Origin: CAVUCH01 sp963739995
Lineage (GTDB): Bacteria; Acidobacteriota; Vicinamibacteria; Vicinamibacterales; JAENWD01
Length of the DNA: 64,000 nt
Assembly: GCA_963739995.1 (NCBI GenBank)
Contig: CAVUCH010000003.1
Coordinates: forward strand, 207,069-271,068
Direction of reading: 5' to 3'
Position numbers and translations under genes: made by a program
Notes under the pieces: model-generated
What the model saw: the letters and a program-made list of their open reading frames with translations, nothing else
The model's database searches: none
Told to the model about the DNA's origin: nothing
Shown: piece by piece, positions 38,101 through 47,891 of the stretch
How the letters are laid out: each line of letters starts with the position of its first letter
Position numbering within the stretch: the first letter of the stretch is position 1

Positions 38101-39220
38101 GGAAGAGCGACCCATCGCGTCGCTGATGACGAGCCTCGAACAGGATTCCCTCAACGTCCGCTTCCGCCATCTGCGCCTGCGTGGCACCCTCATCCGCCAC
38201 GGGCCGCAGCGCGTGGATGGTCCGAGCCAGCAGTTCCTCGCGTGTGTAGCCGTAGGCCCGCTCCGCTGCCGCGTTCGCCTCGAGGATGCGCCCGTCACCC
38301 CGCCGGATGAGGAGCACAATGTCCCGCGCGTGGTGCGCGAGCAGCTCGTACCGCTGCAGGACGGCCTCGGCGCGCTTCCGCTCCGTGATGTCGAGGAACG
38401 CACCCACCCCGCCCCGCACGCGACCGAACTCGTCCCGGAGCGGGACGCCGTGGCCATACAGCGTGCGCACCGATCCATCGTCGTAGAGCGCCGAGAATTC
38501 CTGATCGCGCACTTCGATGCCCGTGGCCGCGGCACGCTCCACTGGCAGGTCGCCAGGCGCGATCTCGTGTGTGCCGTCGCTGGATGCGAAGCGGACCAGC
38601 CGGGGAGGCGAATCGCCTGTGCCAGGCGCGTCCGCGAGCCCTGCGAGCACTTCGGCCAGGTGGTTGATCGGGCCCGCGGGCTGTCCAGGCTCACGCGTGG
38701 CGAAGACGGCGGCCGGAACCGCTTCGATGACGGCGCGCAGCTCTGCGGCATTGCGCGCGGCGCGGTCGCGTGTCACACGCAGGGCACGTTCGGAGGCGCG
38801 CCAGCGGTCGACCTGCCAGGCAAGTCCGAGACACACGCTCACGAACAGCAGCATCCCCGTCGAGCGGTCGCTCCAGTGCCACGTAGCGGTCAACCGGGGC
38901 TCGATGAAGAAAAAGTCGACGAGAAAGGCACTGGCAACTGCCGCTGCGGCCCCTCCGGTGAGCCCGCCGAACCAGCTGGCCACGACGACGGCCGGAACGT
39001 GCAGCAGGAACGGGGCCTGGCCACCCAGGATCGGATCGCACGCGGCGCGCAGCACGCTGGCAAGTGCAGCCATCAGGATGCCAATGGCAACACCCGCGAA
39101 AGGGTGCGGCGCTCGATCGGCTGCAGACCACGCCGGACGTCGGAACACGAAACCTCCGCGAGCGAGACGGGCCCGAGTATAGTCCCGCGGCCTGGCTCCA
39201 ACCGGAAGGCGACCGCGCAC
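35144..39220 (-). CDS. Membrane hybrid sensor histidine kinase with five PAS domains, GAF and receiver
   Basis: 1358 residues. An N-terminal membrane module with about four helices (40-135, DUF4118/KdpD-like: FFFIEPRLTATWHWSDR) is followed by five PAS domains, each closed by D-I-T/S-E/D-R-x-R-A or the like (DITERKRAE, DITERSRAE, DITEQKRIE, DISDRTRAE). A GAF domain (about 800-960) comes next. The HisKA H-box SHELRTPLNAI has phosphoacceptor His989, and the HATPase has N and G boxes (LWNLLSNAVKFTP, GLGLGLAIVRHIVELHGG). The receiver has Asp1281 in LISDIGMA. It could phosphorylate its own receiver and the stand-alone receiver at 34450-34938. The exact start is uncertain; the first 30 residues are basic and unconserved-looking. 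Its stop codon is donated by the MITE-like element. Confidence 0.93.
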   Translation of the reverse strand: MRGRLPVGARPRDYTRARLARGGFVFRRPAWSAADRAPHPFAGVAIGILMAALASVLRAACDPILGGQAPFLLHVPAVVVASWFGGLTGGAAAAVASAFLVDFFFIEPRLTATWHWSDRSTGMLLFVSVCLGLAWQVDRWRASERALRVTRDRAARNAAELRAVIEAVPAAVFATREPGQPAGPINHLAEVLAGLADAPGTGDSPPRLVRFASSDGTHEIAPGDLPVERAAATGIEVRDQEFSALYDDGSVRTLYGHGVPLRDEFGRVRGGVGAFLDITERKRAEAVLQRYELLAHHARDIVLLIRRGDGRILEANAAAERAYGYTREELLARTIHALRPVADEGATQAQMAEADVEGILFEARHQRRDGSLFPVEVSSRGMTVGGERVLVSLIRDITERSRAEQSLRESERRTLAVLNAVTESIWLLDRDGRVLLASATAAERVGLRPEEVAGRTMHDLLPPTVAQSRRNRFDEVVRTGEPVQFEDERGGMVFRHTLYPVRDPDGRVAGVAVFSRDHTARHRAEAEVQRLNAQLRTRVIELERLLALTPVGVAIAEDPQGQVIRANAALQRLLGVPPGANVSVMAPVRPPWRICRDGRELADHELPLKRCATHATDVPPEECELVFDDGRVVNLLVSASPLPRDDGSPGGCIGVMVDITEQKRIERALISQAEHLQLQAALLANAHDAIIVRDTDARITFWNTGAERMYGWTDAEALGRNVYELLAPDGEEVAPVNEGLDAAREWQGDLTHRRKDGSTVVVDSRRVLVQTDRAPGVILEINRDISDRTRAEDQRAELMMRLAVLLEVSESLSAAATPDEIVEILLQKAVPALGAYAGSVAVLSNDGTEVQILGSRGYPAALQASFARLPMTMATPLTDAIRTETTVVVSSPAEWLARYPALVPDRIGTESRALAAIPLRGSRIVGAIGLSFRAPRDLSSRDSTFAALLGRQAAQALERAQLLVSERSAHAEAEQASRIKDEFLATLSHELRTPLNAIIGWSHILLGHALPAESQRHAVEVIARNATSQVRLVDEVLDISRIVRGQLQLDLRVVNVRAVIERALDTVRPAAEAKGLTLATNLLDDLVTFADAERLQQALWNLLSNAVKFTPRGGSVTVSATRQSSHAVVEVHDTGVGISAGFLPHAFERFTQADSSRTRRYGGLGLGLAIVRHIVELHGGTVTVESPGENAGSRFTIALPLYPTPAEGSGAGVAAGGAASPVPDVPTLTGVTVLVVDDERDARDMLHAILAAAGALVIEASSVQEALALLRGAAPDVLISDIGMAAEDGYAFIRQVRALPGELSRVPAVALTAYGRPVDRAHALAAGFDHHAAKPIMPGELVGLLTRLIGRSSRNATD

Positions 39221-39289
39221 CGGCGTTCAGGCGGGATGACTGGTCGTGTCTAGTGGGTCGCTGCCGAGCCGGCAACAGTAGCCGCGCCC

Positions 39290-39886
39290 TCAGGCAACGA
39301 CGGCGCGGACGCGCTCGATCTGACGGAGGTGCAACAGGTCGTGTCCGGCGTAGAGGCGGACCAGATGCTGCAGGCTCTCGTCCCCGCGCTCGGCATGCAC
39401 GCCCACCCTCTGCAGGTCGGCGGGAGACGCGCGCTCCACGAGCCGCAGGTTCGCGTGCCGGAGCACCGCAAAGACGGCGAGAGCATCACGTGGATCTCCC
39501 TGGTCGTAGTGCAGGCGCTCCGCCCACCGATCCTGATCGTACCCGGTCAGCTGCGGGCGATCCTGCGCGAGGACCAGGCGCATCCGCCACGCCCAGACCA
39601 CTTCCGAATCCGCGAGGTGGTGCAGGACCTGTCCGATCGACCACTTGCCAGGACGTTCGGCCTTGCGCAACTGTCCCGGCGACAAGCCCTCGATGGCGCG
39701 CGGCAGCGCCGATGGCGTGTCGCGCAGCACCACGATGGGGTCACGGTCACCAAGCAGCGCGAGGACCGCAGGTACGTAAGCGGCCGCGTGCTCCGCGGCG
39801 CCGGTTGCAGGATTCGTGAAGACTGACAAGAAAGCCTCCAGTCCGCCGGCCCGTCCCGGGGCCCGCGCGTGAATCAGCTGACACAT
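39290..39886 (-). CDS. DinB-like four-helix metal protein
   Basis: 198 residues; the DinB core starts near residue 35. The conserved pattern KWSIGQVLHHLADSE (helix 2 His) and HDLLHLRQIERV (C-terminal His pair) are the usual metal ligands of the DinB/YfiT superfamily, whose members are often thiol-dependent transferases or hydrolases. No specific substrate can be inferred. The first about 30 residues may be untranslated; an internal GTG near SVFTNPATG is possible. The gene stands alone between the kinase and the divergent PadR gene. Confidence 0.85.
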   Translation of the reverse strand: MCQLIHARAPGRAGGLEAFLSVFTNPATGAAEHAAAYVPAVLALLGDRDPIVVLRDTPSALPRAIEGLSPGQLRKAERPGKWSIGQVLHHLADSEVVWAWRMRLVLAQDRPQLTGYDQDRWAERLHYDQGDPRDALAVFAVLRHANLRLVERASPADLQRVGVHAERGDESLQHLVRLYAGHDLLHLRQIERVRAVVA

Positions 39887-39996
39887 AGCGCGATTCCGAG
39901 TGTGGAAAGTATGTTCCCGCGCATCTCGCCATGAGTGCTGGTTGACAGCCGTCCAGCACGCGCGCTACTGTCTCCCCACACCATCTACGGGAAGAC

Positions 39997-40323
39997 ATGC
40001 CACCGCTGCCACTCGTTCAGGGGACGCTCGATCTGCTGGTGCTTCGGACGCTGGCGTCCGGGCCCATGCACGGCTACGGCGTGGCCACCGCTGTTCACGA
40101 GCGGACGGGCGGAGACCTGGCGGTCGAAGACGCCGCGCTCTACCAGGCCCTGCATCGCCTCGACCGCCAGGGCCTCGTCGAGGCCGAGTGGCGGCAGTCC
40201 GAGAACAACCGCCGCGCGCGCTACTACGAGCTTACGCCGTCGGGCCGCAAGCGGCTCCGGCAGGAGATGGCGAACTGGCGACGCTATTCCCGCGCCGTCG
40301 AGGCCGTGCTGCAGGGCACCTAG
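39997..40323 (+). CDS. PadR-family transcriptional regulator
   Basis: 108 residues, a winged-helix PadR domain: GTLDLLVLRTLASGPMHGYGV, then LYQALHRLDRQGLVEAEW and RRARYYELTPSGRKRL. GGGAAG lies before the ATG. It precedes the ADOP permease by 9 nt. This PadR-ADOP pairing is a hallmark of Acidobacteriota; the regulator presumably represses the permease operon and responds to a ligand or stress signal. Confidence 0.95.
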   Translation: MPPLPLVQGTLDLLVLRTLASGPMHGYGVATAVHERTGGDLAVEDAALYQALHRLDRQGLVEAEWRQSENNRRARYYELTPSGRKRLRQEMANWRRYSRAVEAVLQGT

Positions 40324-40332
40324 AAGCGTCCC

Positions 40333-43023
40333 ATGCGCGAACCCGACCCGTCACGCCGGCCGTTCTGGCACCTGCGGCGCCGGCCCCGACGAGTGGCCTC
40401 CGACGTGGACGAGGAGCTGCGCGTGCATCTGGAGATGCGCGCCGAGGAACTGCAGGCGGCGGGCATGTCCCCGGGCGCGGCGCACCGTGAAGCCCTCAGG
40501 CGGTTCGGCGATCTCGAACACACGCGGCGGTATTGCCGGCAGCAGTCGATCGGAAAGGAGAAGCGCGTGCAACGCTCGCTGATGTTCGCCGATCTCATGG
40601 GTGACCTTCGCATCAGCCTGCGTGGTCTCCGCCGGTCGCCGCTGCTGACCCTTGCGATCGTGGCCACCGTGGGCGTCGGCATCGGGGCCACGACCGTCAT
40701 CTTCAGCGGAATGAACGCGGCCCTCCTGCGGCCGCTCCCCTACCGGGATCCCGAGCGGCTCGTGTGGATCTACACCGATGCTGCTCCGAACAAGTTCCGC
40801 TTCTCATTGGCCGATTACCTCGCGCTCGAGGAGCAGCAGACGCATTTCGAGCAGATTGCCGCATACACCGACCTGGCCATGGCCTTCAGCGACGGCGTCG
40901 TCGCCGAGCGCCTGTGGGCACGAGTCGCGTCGTGGACGTACTTGCCGCTCCTCGGGATCAAGCCCGTGATCGGCCGGCCGTTTGCGGCCGCCGACGGACG
41001 GACAGGCAGCCCGCCCGTCGTGATCGTCAGCCACGGGTTCTGGCAACGACGGCTGGCGGCCCACGCCGACATCCTGGGCACGCCGGTACGGTTGAATGGT
41101 GAGGATCATCTCGTCGTCGGGGTTCTCCCGTCGGTGGTGGGCCCGCTGGAACAGCAACTGGACTTTCTGGTCGCGGCTCGATGGGAGCCCCCGCGGCGGA
41201 AGGGGCCGTTCTTCCTGACGGTGCTCGGACGTCTGCGGCCGCAATCCGGGCACGACACCGCGTCCGCAGAGCTCCGCGGCATCAACCGGCGGATCTTTCC
41301 TGTATGGCAGGCGTCCTACCAGGACACCAAAGCGTCATGGGCCATGACGGACCTGAAAACCCACGTGGTTGGCGACATCCGTCCAGTGGCCGGACTTGCG
41401 CTCGGCGCCGTGGGGCTCGTCTGGTTGCTCGCCTGCACCAATGCGTCGAACCTGCTCATCGCGCGCGTGACCGGCCGCCGGCGGGAGCTCGCGGTGCGAG
41501 TCGCCCTCGGCGCGTCCCGCCGGCGCATCGTGCGGTACCTGTTGGTCGAGAGCGGTCTGCTGGCCACGGGCGCGGCCGCCGTCGGGATTGCGCTGGCCTG
41601 GGCCGGCGTGCGGCTTCTCCGCAGCGCGGGTGCGGGCTACTTTCCGCGTGTGGAAGAGATCACGCTCGATGGGACCGTGCTGTGGCTGCTGGTCGGCCTG
41701 ACCGCCGCAAGCGGCATCCTGTTCGGCCTGATCCCCGCCCTCCACGGGAGCGGCGGACGGGTCGACGAGTCGCTGCGAACGCTGGGGCGATCGACGACCG
41801 GCCACCGCGGAGTCCGGAGTCTGCGACGATTGTTGGTCGGCGGTCAGTTTGCAATCGCCACGCCCCTTCTCGTCATCGCCGGTCTGCTCCTCGCGAGCTT
41901 GAACGAGCTGAAACGCGTCGATGTCGGCTTCGACACGCACAACCTGCTCACGGGCTCGATACTCCTGCCCGCCGCACAGTATGAGGAGCCGGGCCGGGTT
42001 GACGCGTTCTGGGACGAGCTCCGGCGAAAAGTCGCGGCCGTTCCGGGAGTGACAGGCGTCGCGTTCTCCGACGGTCGGCCGCCGAACGACGTCGGGAACG
42101 TGAACAACTTCAACCTGGAAGAGACGCCGGTCGCCCCCGGCCATGCCGAGCCCGTCGCACCGTGGGTCGCTGTATCACCCGAGTACTTCGGCGTGCTTGG
42201 ACTCGCGCGGCTCGAGGGACGCCTGCTGAACGATCGTGACGGGCTTGCCGATGGTCCATCGGTGGTGGTCGTCGATCGTGCCTGGGCGAAGCGGTTCTTC
42301 CCGGACAGCAGTGCCGTTGGAAAGCGTCTGCGCGGCGGCGGATGCACGGCCTGCCCGTGGACGACGGTCGTCGGTGTCGTCAGCGACGTGAAGTACGAAG
42401 GGCTGCACCGGCCTGACGAGGGCACGGTGTACACCCCCATCTCCGACCGGCCGTTCACGTTTCCTATCGAGACCGGAACGTCACGCTTCCGCTACCTGGT
42501 GCTGCGAACGAGTGCAGCGCCCGCGACGATGCTTCCGTCGGTGAGACACGTGATCCGCTCGCTGGATCCCGGGCTGCCGTTCTCCAGCGTTGCCACCATC
42601 GACGAGTTGGTCGCGCTGTCGCTGCAGAGGCCTCGCTCCCTGTCTCTGCTGGTCGGCGCATTTGCTGTCACCGCGCTCGCACTCTCGCTGTTCGGCGTCT
42701 ACGGGATGATGGTCTACTACGTCCAGCAGCACCTGAAGGAGATCAGCATCCGCCTTGCGCTCGGGGGGAGCGCAGCGATCGTGCTCCGGCTGATCGTCGG
42801 CAACGGCATGCGAATCGTGCTGAGCGGCGTCATCATCGGCCTGGTGACGGCCGTGATGCTGACGCGCCTCGTGGCCGGCCTCCTGTTCGGGGTCGCGGCA
42901 ATCGATCCGTTCACTTTCATGGCCGTCGCCCTTCTGCTGCTGACAGCTGCGCTCGTCGCGTGCCTGGTGCCCGCCAGACGTGCGGTGCACGTGGAACCTG
43001 CGGTCGTTCTTCGGAACGAGTGA
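40333..43023 (+). CDS. ADOP-type (MacB/FtsX-like) permease
   Basis: 896 residues. An N-terminal amphipathic segment (VASDVDEELRVHLEMRAEEL, EALRRFGDLEHTRRYC) is specific to the acidobacterial duplicated orphan permease family. Two FtsX-like halves follow, each with a helix-periplasmic-domain-three-helix plan; each half begins with a phrase like LRGLRRSPLLTLAIVATVGVGIGATT or has the RRELAVRVALGASRRRIVRYLL loop. No ATPase is adjacent, as usual for this family. Probably mechanotransmission or export of unknown cargo. A fragment of a second family member survives at 51927-52120. Confidence 0.94.
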   Translation: MREPDPSRRPFWHLRRRPRRVASDVDEELRVHLEMRAEELQAAGMSPGAAHREALRRFGDLEHTRRYCRQQSIGKEKRVQRSLMFADLMGDLRISLRGLRRSPLLTLAIVATVGVGIGATTVIFSGMNAALLRPLPYRDPERLVWIYTDAAPNKFRFSLADYLALEEQQTHFEQIAAYTDLAMAFSDGVVAERLWARVASWTYLPLLGIKPVIGRPFAAADGRTGSPPVVIVSHGFWQRRLAAHADILGTPVRLNGEDHLVVGVLPSVVGPLEQQLDFLVAARWEPPRRKGPFFLTVLGRLRPQSGHDTASAELRGINRRIFPVWQASYQDTKASWAMTDLKTHVVGDIRPVAGLALGAVGLVWLLACTNASNLLIARVTGRRRELAVRVALGASRRRIVRYLLVESGLLATGAAAVGIALAWAGVRLLRSAGAGYFPRVEEITLDGTVLWLLVGLTAASGILFGLIPALHGSGGRVDESLRTLGRSTTGHRGVRSLRRLLVGGQFAIATPLLVIAGLLLASLNELKRVDVGFDTHNLLTGSILLPAAQYEEPGRVDAFWDELRRKVAAVPGVTGVAFSDGRPPNDVGNVNNFNLEETPVAPGHAEPVAPWVAVSPEYFGVLGLARLEGRLLNDRDGLADGPSVVVVDRAWAKRFFPDSSAVGKRLRGGGCTACPWTTVVGVVSDVKYEGLHRPDEGTVYTPISDRPFTFPIETGTSRFRYLVLRTSAAPATMLPSVRHVIRSLDPGLPFSSVATIDELVALSLQRPRSLSLLVGAFAVTALALSLFGVYGMMVYYVQQHLKEISIRLALGGSAAIVLRLIVGNGMRIVLSGVIIGLVTAVMLTRLVAGLLFGVAAIDPFTFMAVALLLLTAALVACLVPARRAVHVEPAVVLRNE

Positions 43024-43348
43024 GGGACTCCTTCACACTCTGGCGCCGCCAGGTTCAGGCGCCGCGGTCTGACAGCGTTGAACCGGCGCTTACAACGCTG
43101 TTTTCAGCTGGCCGGATTTGTAATCAGTCGGTGCCCGCTGCGACGGACCGCACACTGATCAGGTCGGGCTCCCGCTTCATTCCTGATCTCACGAATCCCG
43201 CAGCAATGATCGACAGGCGCGCGCTGGCGTCACAGCCCACGTTCGCCTCGGTGCCGTTCGGCACCGGGCTTGCCCTCCAGCGCTCCCGGCTCAGGGACCT
43301 GACGCACTTCCGCCTCAAGGCCCCTTCCCTCCAGAGGGTCGGAACGGC
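43024..43348. other. Intergenic, 325 bp, no gene recognised
   Basis: Between the ADOP permease and the beta-helix gene. GGCGCC repeats separated by CGCCAGGTTCA near 43047-43070 could form a weak hairpin serving as terminator; otherwise no conserved element was seen. Confidence 0.4.
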
Positions 43349-46300
43349 ATGGGTAGCGGGCGACGTGTGGGTCTCGGTGTGGTCCTGGGTGCGGCGGCCC
43401 TGTTGACCGCGGCGCCCACGCGCGCCGCGGACCTCTACGTCGCCGCCGGCACCAACCTGCAGACCGCCATCGACCGCGCGCAGCCCGGCGATCGCCTGCT
43501 GCTCGCACCTGGCGCGACCTTCACCGGCAATTTCCGCCTGCCCAACAAGGGCGCGGCCACGACCTACATCACCATCCGGTCGGCGGCCGCCGACACGCTG
43601 CTGCCGCTCGCCGGCGTGCGCATCCGGCCCGCCGATGCGCCGCACCTGCCCGTCCTCCAATCGCCGAACACGGCGCCGGCGCTGACCGTCGCGGCCGGCG
43701 CGCATCACTGGCGGCTGCAGTATCTGGAGTTCCGCGCCAACCTGCGCGGGTTCGGGGAGATTCTCGCGCTCGGCGCCGGCGACCTCACGGCAGACCCTGC
43801 TCACCCAGGTGCCGCACCATTTCGTGCTCGCCCACCTGTACATCCATGGCGATCCCGCGCTCGGGCAGAAGCGCGGCATCGCCCTGCACAGCGGCGCCAC
43901 CTGGGTGACCGACTCCTACATCGCCGACATCAAGGGCGTCGGCATGGATACCCAGGCCATCAACGGCTACAACGGCCCCGGGCCCTACACCATCGTGAAC
44001 AACTACCTCGAGGCGGCGGGCGAGAACTTCATGCTCGGCGGCGCCAGCCCGAAGATCCCCAACCTGATTCCCGCCGACATCGAGTTCACGGGCAATCACC
44101 TGTACAAGCCGCTCGCCTGGCGCACCCCGATTGTGCCGACCCCCACCGGGGTCACCGCCGTCGCCGGCGGCAGCGGCTCGCTCCCGGCGGGGACCTACGC
44201 CTATCGCGTGCTGGCGGCGCGCCGGACGGCGCAGGACGCGTGGGCCTACTCCGCGCGCGCCGCCGAGGTCACGGCGGGGGTCGGCGCCGGCGGGCGCGTC
44301 ACCGTGTCGTGGGCGCCGGTCGCCGGCGCGACCACGTATCGCGTGTACCGGGGGCCGGCGCCGGGGGCGCAGGACCGGTACTTCGGCACCGCCGCGACCA
44401 GCTTCGTCGACGACGGCACGGCGGCCGGCGTGGCGGACACGGGCACCTGGGCGACCGGCACGCGCTGGGCGGTGAAGAACCTGTTCGAGCTGAAGCTCGG
44501 CCAGCGCGTCCGCGTGCACGGCAACCTGATGGAGCACGCCTGGCAGGAATCGCAGACCGGCTTTGCCGTGCTCCTCACGCCGCGCAACCAGGACGCCACG
44601 TCGCCGTGGATCGCCGTGCGCGACGTGACGTTCACCGGCAATCTGGTGCGGCATGCCGGCTCCGGCGTGCAGATCGAAGGCTACGACACCAATGCGACCA
44701 GCGGGCAGACCCGCCGCATCACCATCGCCCAGAACATCTTCGATGACATCAGCGCCAGCGCCTGGGGCGGCAGCGGGCGGTGGATCCAGATCGGCAACAG
44801 GCCGAGCGACCTCACGATCGACCACAATACCGTCCTGCACGACGGGCAGGCGATCTACGTGTATGGCGGCAGCTACGGCGCCGAGATGACGGTGGCGAAC
44901 CTGCGGTTCACGAACAACCTGCTGAAACACAACACCTATGGGATCATGGGCAACGCGCGGGCCTATGGGACCGACACGCTGACGGCGTACTTCCCGGGCG
45001 CCCTGGTGCAGCGGAACACGTTCGCGGGGGGCTCGGCCGCGCGGTATCCGGCCGGCAACGAGTTCCCGACGGTCGCGTTCTGGCAGGGGCAGTTCGTCGA
45101 CGTGACGGCGTCCAACTTCGCCCTGATCGCCAGCAGCAGCTACCGGGCGAGCGGCACCGACGCGCTCGATCTCGGCGCGCCGGTGGCGCAGGTCGAGGCC
45201 GACGCGCGGACGGCGCGCCAGGGCCGCCCGGGGGCGCCGCCGCCGGTGGTCATCGGCACGACGGCGCTCCCCGCCGGGCAGACGGGGGCGGCGTATGCGG
45301 CCACCCTCCAGGCGACCGGCGGGTCCGGCACCTATGGCTGGCGGGTCACCGCCGGCGCGCTGCCCGCGGGGCTGTCGCTCGCGGCGGCGACGGGCGTCCT
45401 CCGCGGGACCCCGGGCCAGTCCGGCACCTTCCCGATCACCGTGCAGGCGCAGGACGCGGCCGACCCCGCCAACGTGGCCGGGCAGGCCTATGCCCTGAGG
45501 ATTGCGTCGACCCCGCCCGCCGTCTCGCTGGCGTCGCCGATCCCGGGGGCGACCCTCGTGGGCCCGACCGCGGCGCTCGTCGCCGCGGCGACCGACGCCG
45601 ATGGCACGGTGACGCGGGTCGATTTCTACGCGAATGCGACCATCCTCGGCGGCGCGTCGGCGGCGCCCTGGTCGATCACCTGGGACCCCGTCGCCCCCGG
45701 CACGTACCGCCTCACGGCCGTGGCGACGGACAATGACGGCCTCACCACCACCAGCGCGGCCGCCGACGTCACGGTCGTGGCCCCGGTCACGACGGACCCG
45801 ATCGCGCCTGCCGGCCCGGTCTCCACACCTCCGATCGTGACGCCGAGCGTGCCGCCGGGCATCCCGCTCCCAGGCACGATCCAGGCAGAAGACTTCGATG
45901 ATGGCGGCGAGGGCGTCGGGTATCGCGATACGACCGGCGACAACAAGGGGGGCGTGTATCGCGCGACGAACGTGGACATCGAACCGACCAGGGATCGCGG
46001 GCGTGGGTACGATGTCTCGTGGACGACCGCCGGCGAGTGGCTGAAGTACACGGTCACGGTGGCGAAGGCCGGCACCTGCGTGCTGACGGTCCGGGTGGCG
46101 TCCCGCGGCAACGGGGGCACCTTCCACATCGAGTTCGCGGGGGAAAACAAAACGGGGCGGCTTCGTGTTCCGAACACCGGCGGCCGGCAGAAGTGGGTGA
46201 CCTTACGCAAGTCCGTGACGCTTGCCGCCGGCACGCAGGTCATGCGGCTGGTCTTCGACTCGAACGGCCGCACCGGCACCGTCGGCAGTGTGAACTACAT

Positions 46301-46871
46301 CGCGGTCGCACCGGTGCCCCAGGATGTCGTGCTCTACGCAAACGATCTGACCGTGCGCGGCTCGTGGACCCGCGAGGCCGACGGCACGGCCGCCGGCGGC
46401 AGCAAGGTCGTGACGCCGGATCTCGGGTGGTCCAGACCCAAAGCGCCGTTGAAGTCGCCGTCAGGTTATGTCCAGGCCGCATTCAACGCGCCGGCGGGCA
46501 CGCCCTATGCGATCTGGCTGCGGTTGCGTGCCACCGCCAATCACAAGGACAACGAGTCCGTCTGGGTGCAGTTCTCCGACGCACGGTCGAAAGGCTCACG
46601 GATCTATTCGATACGATCCGCCTCCGCGCTGCTGGTCAACCTGGAGCCCTGCAACGGCTGTGGCGTGTCGAATTGGGGCTGGCAGAGGGGTGCGTCCTGG
46701 CGGCGGCAGCCGACGACCGTCACGTTCGCGAAGGGCGGACGCCACACGATCCGCGTGCAGATCCGCGAGGATGGCGCACAGATCGATCAGATTGTGCTGA
46801 GTCCGTCGCGCTATTTGACGTCGCCGCCGGGCGGTGTGAAGGATGATGCGACGATCGTCGCTAAACCCTGA
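43349..46871 (+). CDS. Secreted beta-helix polysaccharide-active protein with Ig-like and CBM domains (frame broken by one base)
   Basis: Removing one G from the GG at 43789-43790 joins two frames into a 1173-residue protein. Signal peptide (GVVLGAAALLTAAPTRAA). A right-handed beta-helix of pectate-lyase type starts near residue 28 and is interrupted by an FN3-like module (about 265-370; PAGTYAYRVLAARR, GATTYRVYRG). It then resumes (VTFTGNLVRHAGSGVQIEG, LTIDHNTVLHDG). Next come a putative-Ig domain (ALPAGLSLAAATGVLRGTP), a second Ig-like domain (VTRVDFYANATILG), a CBM6-like domain (IQAEDFDDGGEGVGYRDTTG, EWLKYTVTV), and a C-terminal carbohydrate-binding-like domain (about 1000-1155). Likely binds and cleaves or scaffolds plant or microbial polysaccharide. 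Catalytic residues not identified. Confidence 0.85.
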
Positions 46872-47010
46872 CACCCGCCATTCCTGGAAACCTCCTGAAC
46901 GTCCGGCGGCGCCACCTGTTCTCCACATGCGTGCGATCCTCGACCGCTCCCCTGTGGTTGAACGTGCCGAATGCCTCGCGCGCCAGCCGCGTACGGCGCA
47001 TGATGGTCCC

Positions 47011-47826
47011 ATGAGTTCGAACGATCGCTTAATCGGTGCTCAATTCCCCCTCGCCTCGAAGTACAACCCCGACTGGATGATCTCGAGTGCCAGCGGCGGC
47101 GCCAGCGCTCTGTGGCTGACAGAGTGGCTGGCGCAGGGGTTGACGCTGCGACCCGGCATGCGGGTGCTGGATCTCGGGTGTGGACGCGCGGCGTCGTCGA
47201 TCTTTCTGCGTCGCGAATTCGGCGTGCAGGTGTGGGCGGCCGATCTGTGGTTCAGCGCGTCGGAAAACCTGCAGCGAATCAGGGACGCAGGCGTGGAGGA
47301 TGCCGTGTTCCCGATCCACACGGATGCCCGCTCGCTGCCATTCTCTGCGGACTTCTTCGACGCCGTGGTGTCTATCGATTCATTCAACTACTACGGCACC
47401 GACGATCTGTACTTGAACTACCTCGCCCGGTTCGTGAAACCAGGCGGCCCGATCGGCATAGCCGGCGCTGGGTTCATGCGGGAGATCGACGACGCCGTTC
47501 CGGACCATCTTCGCGCGTGGTGGGAACCCTCCATGTGGTGCCTGCACTCGGCCGCATGGTGGCGCAGCCACTGGGAGCGGACCGGCATCCTGTCGATCGA
47601 ACTGGCTGACACGATGCCGGCAGGGTGGCAGGCGTGGCTCGACTGGCAGCGGGCGGTCGCACCGGACAACGCGACTGAAATCGCGGCGTTGGAAGCCGAC
47701 CGAGGCCGCTATCTTGGCTACATTCGGGTCGTGGGCCGCCGGCAGGCCGAGACGCGGTTGGAGGATCCAATCGTCTCCATCCCGGCGCACTACACGCAGA
47801 CGGCGTTGCTCCGTCACGAGAGGTGA
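47011..47826 (+). CDS. SAM-dependent methyltransferase
   Basis: 271 residues, class I Rossmann fold. Motif I VLDLGCGRAASSIFL, motif II VWAADLW, and the motif IV region FFDAVVSIDSFNYYGTDD are clear. The N-terminal IGAQFPLASKYNPDW and the Trp-rich C-terminal part (WWEPSMWCLHSAAWWRSHWE) are distinctive but do not identify a substrate. I chose the ATG at 47011; the open frame extends upstream into unrelated sequence. Not obviously linked to its neighbours. Confidence 0.88.
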   Translation: MSSNDRLIGAQFPLASKYNPDWMISSASGGASALWLTEWLAQGLTLRPGMRVLDLGCGRAASSIFLRREFGVQVWAADLWFSASENLQRIRDAGVEDAVFPIHTDARSLPFSADFFDAVVSIDSFNYYGTDDLYLNYLARFVKPGGPIGIAGAGFMREIDDAVPDHLRAWWEPSMWCLHSAAWWRSHWERTGILSIELADTMPAGWQAWLDWQRAVAPDNATEIAALEADRGRYLGYIRVVGRRQAETRLEDPIVSIPAHYTQTALLRHER

Positions 47827-47891
47827 GGATCGTGCGGCGGCGCCGGAATCCCTCCGTCGCGTGGGACCGTCGAGCCACGGGCCGAACGCGT

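Noticed and set aside
43785..46127. Minus-strand frame of 780 codons opposite the beta-helix gene
   Set aside because: Arg/Asp/Gly-rich antisense frame, no domain resemblance.
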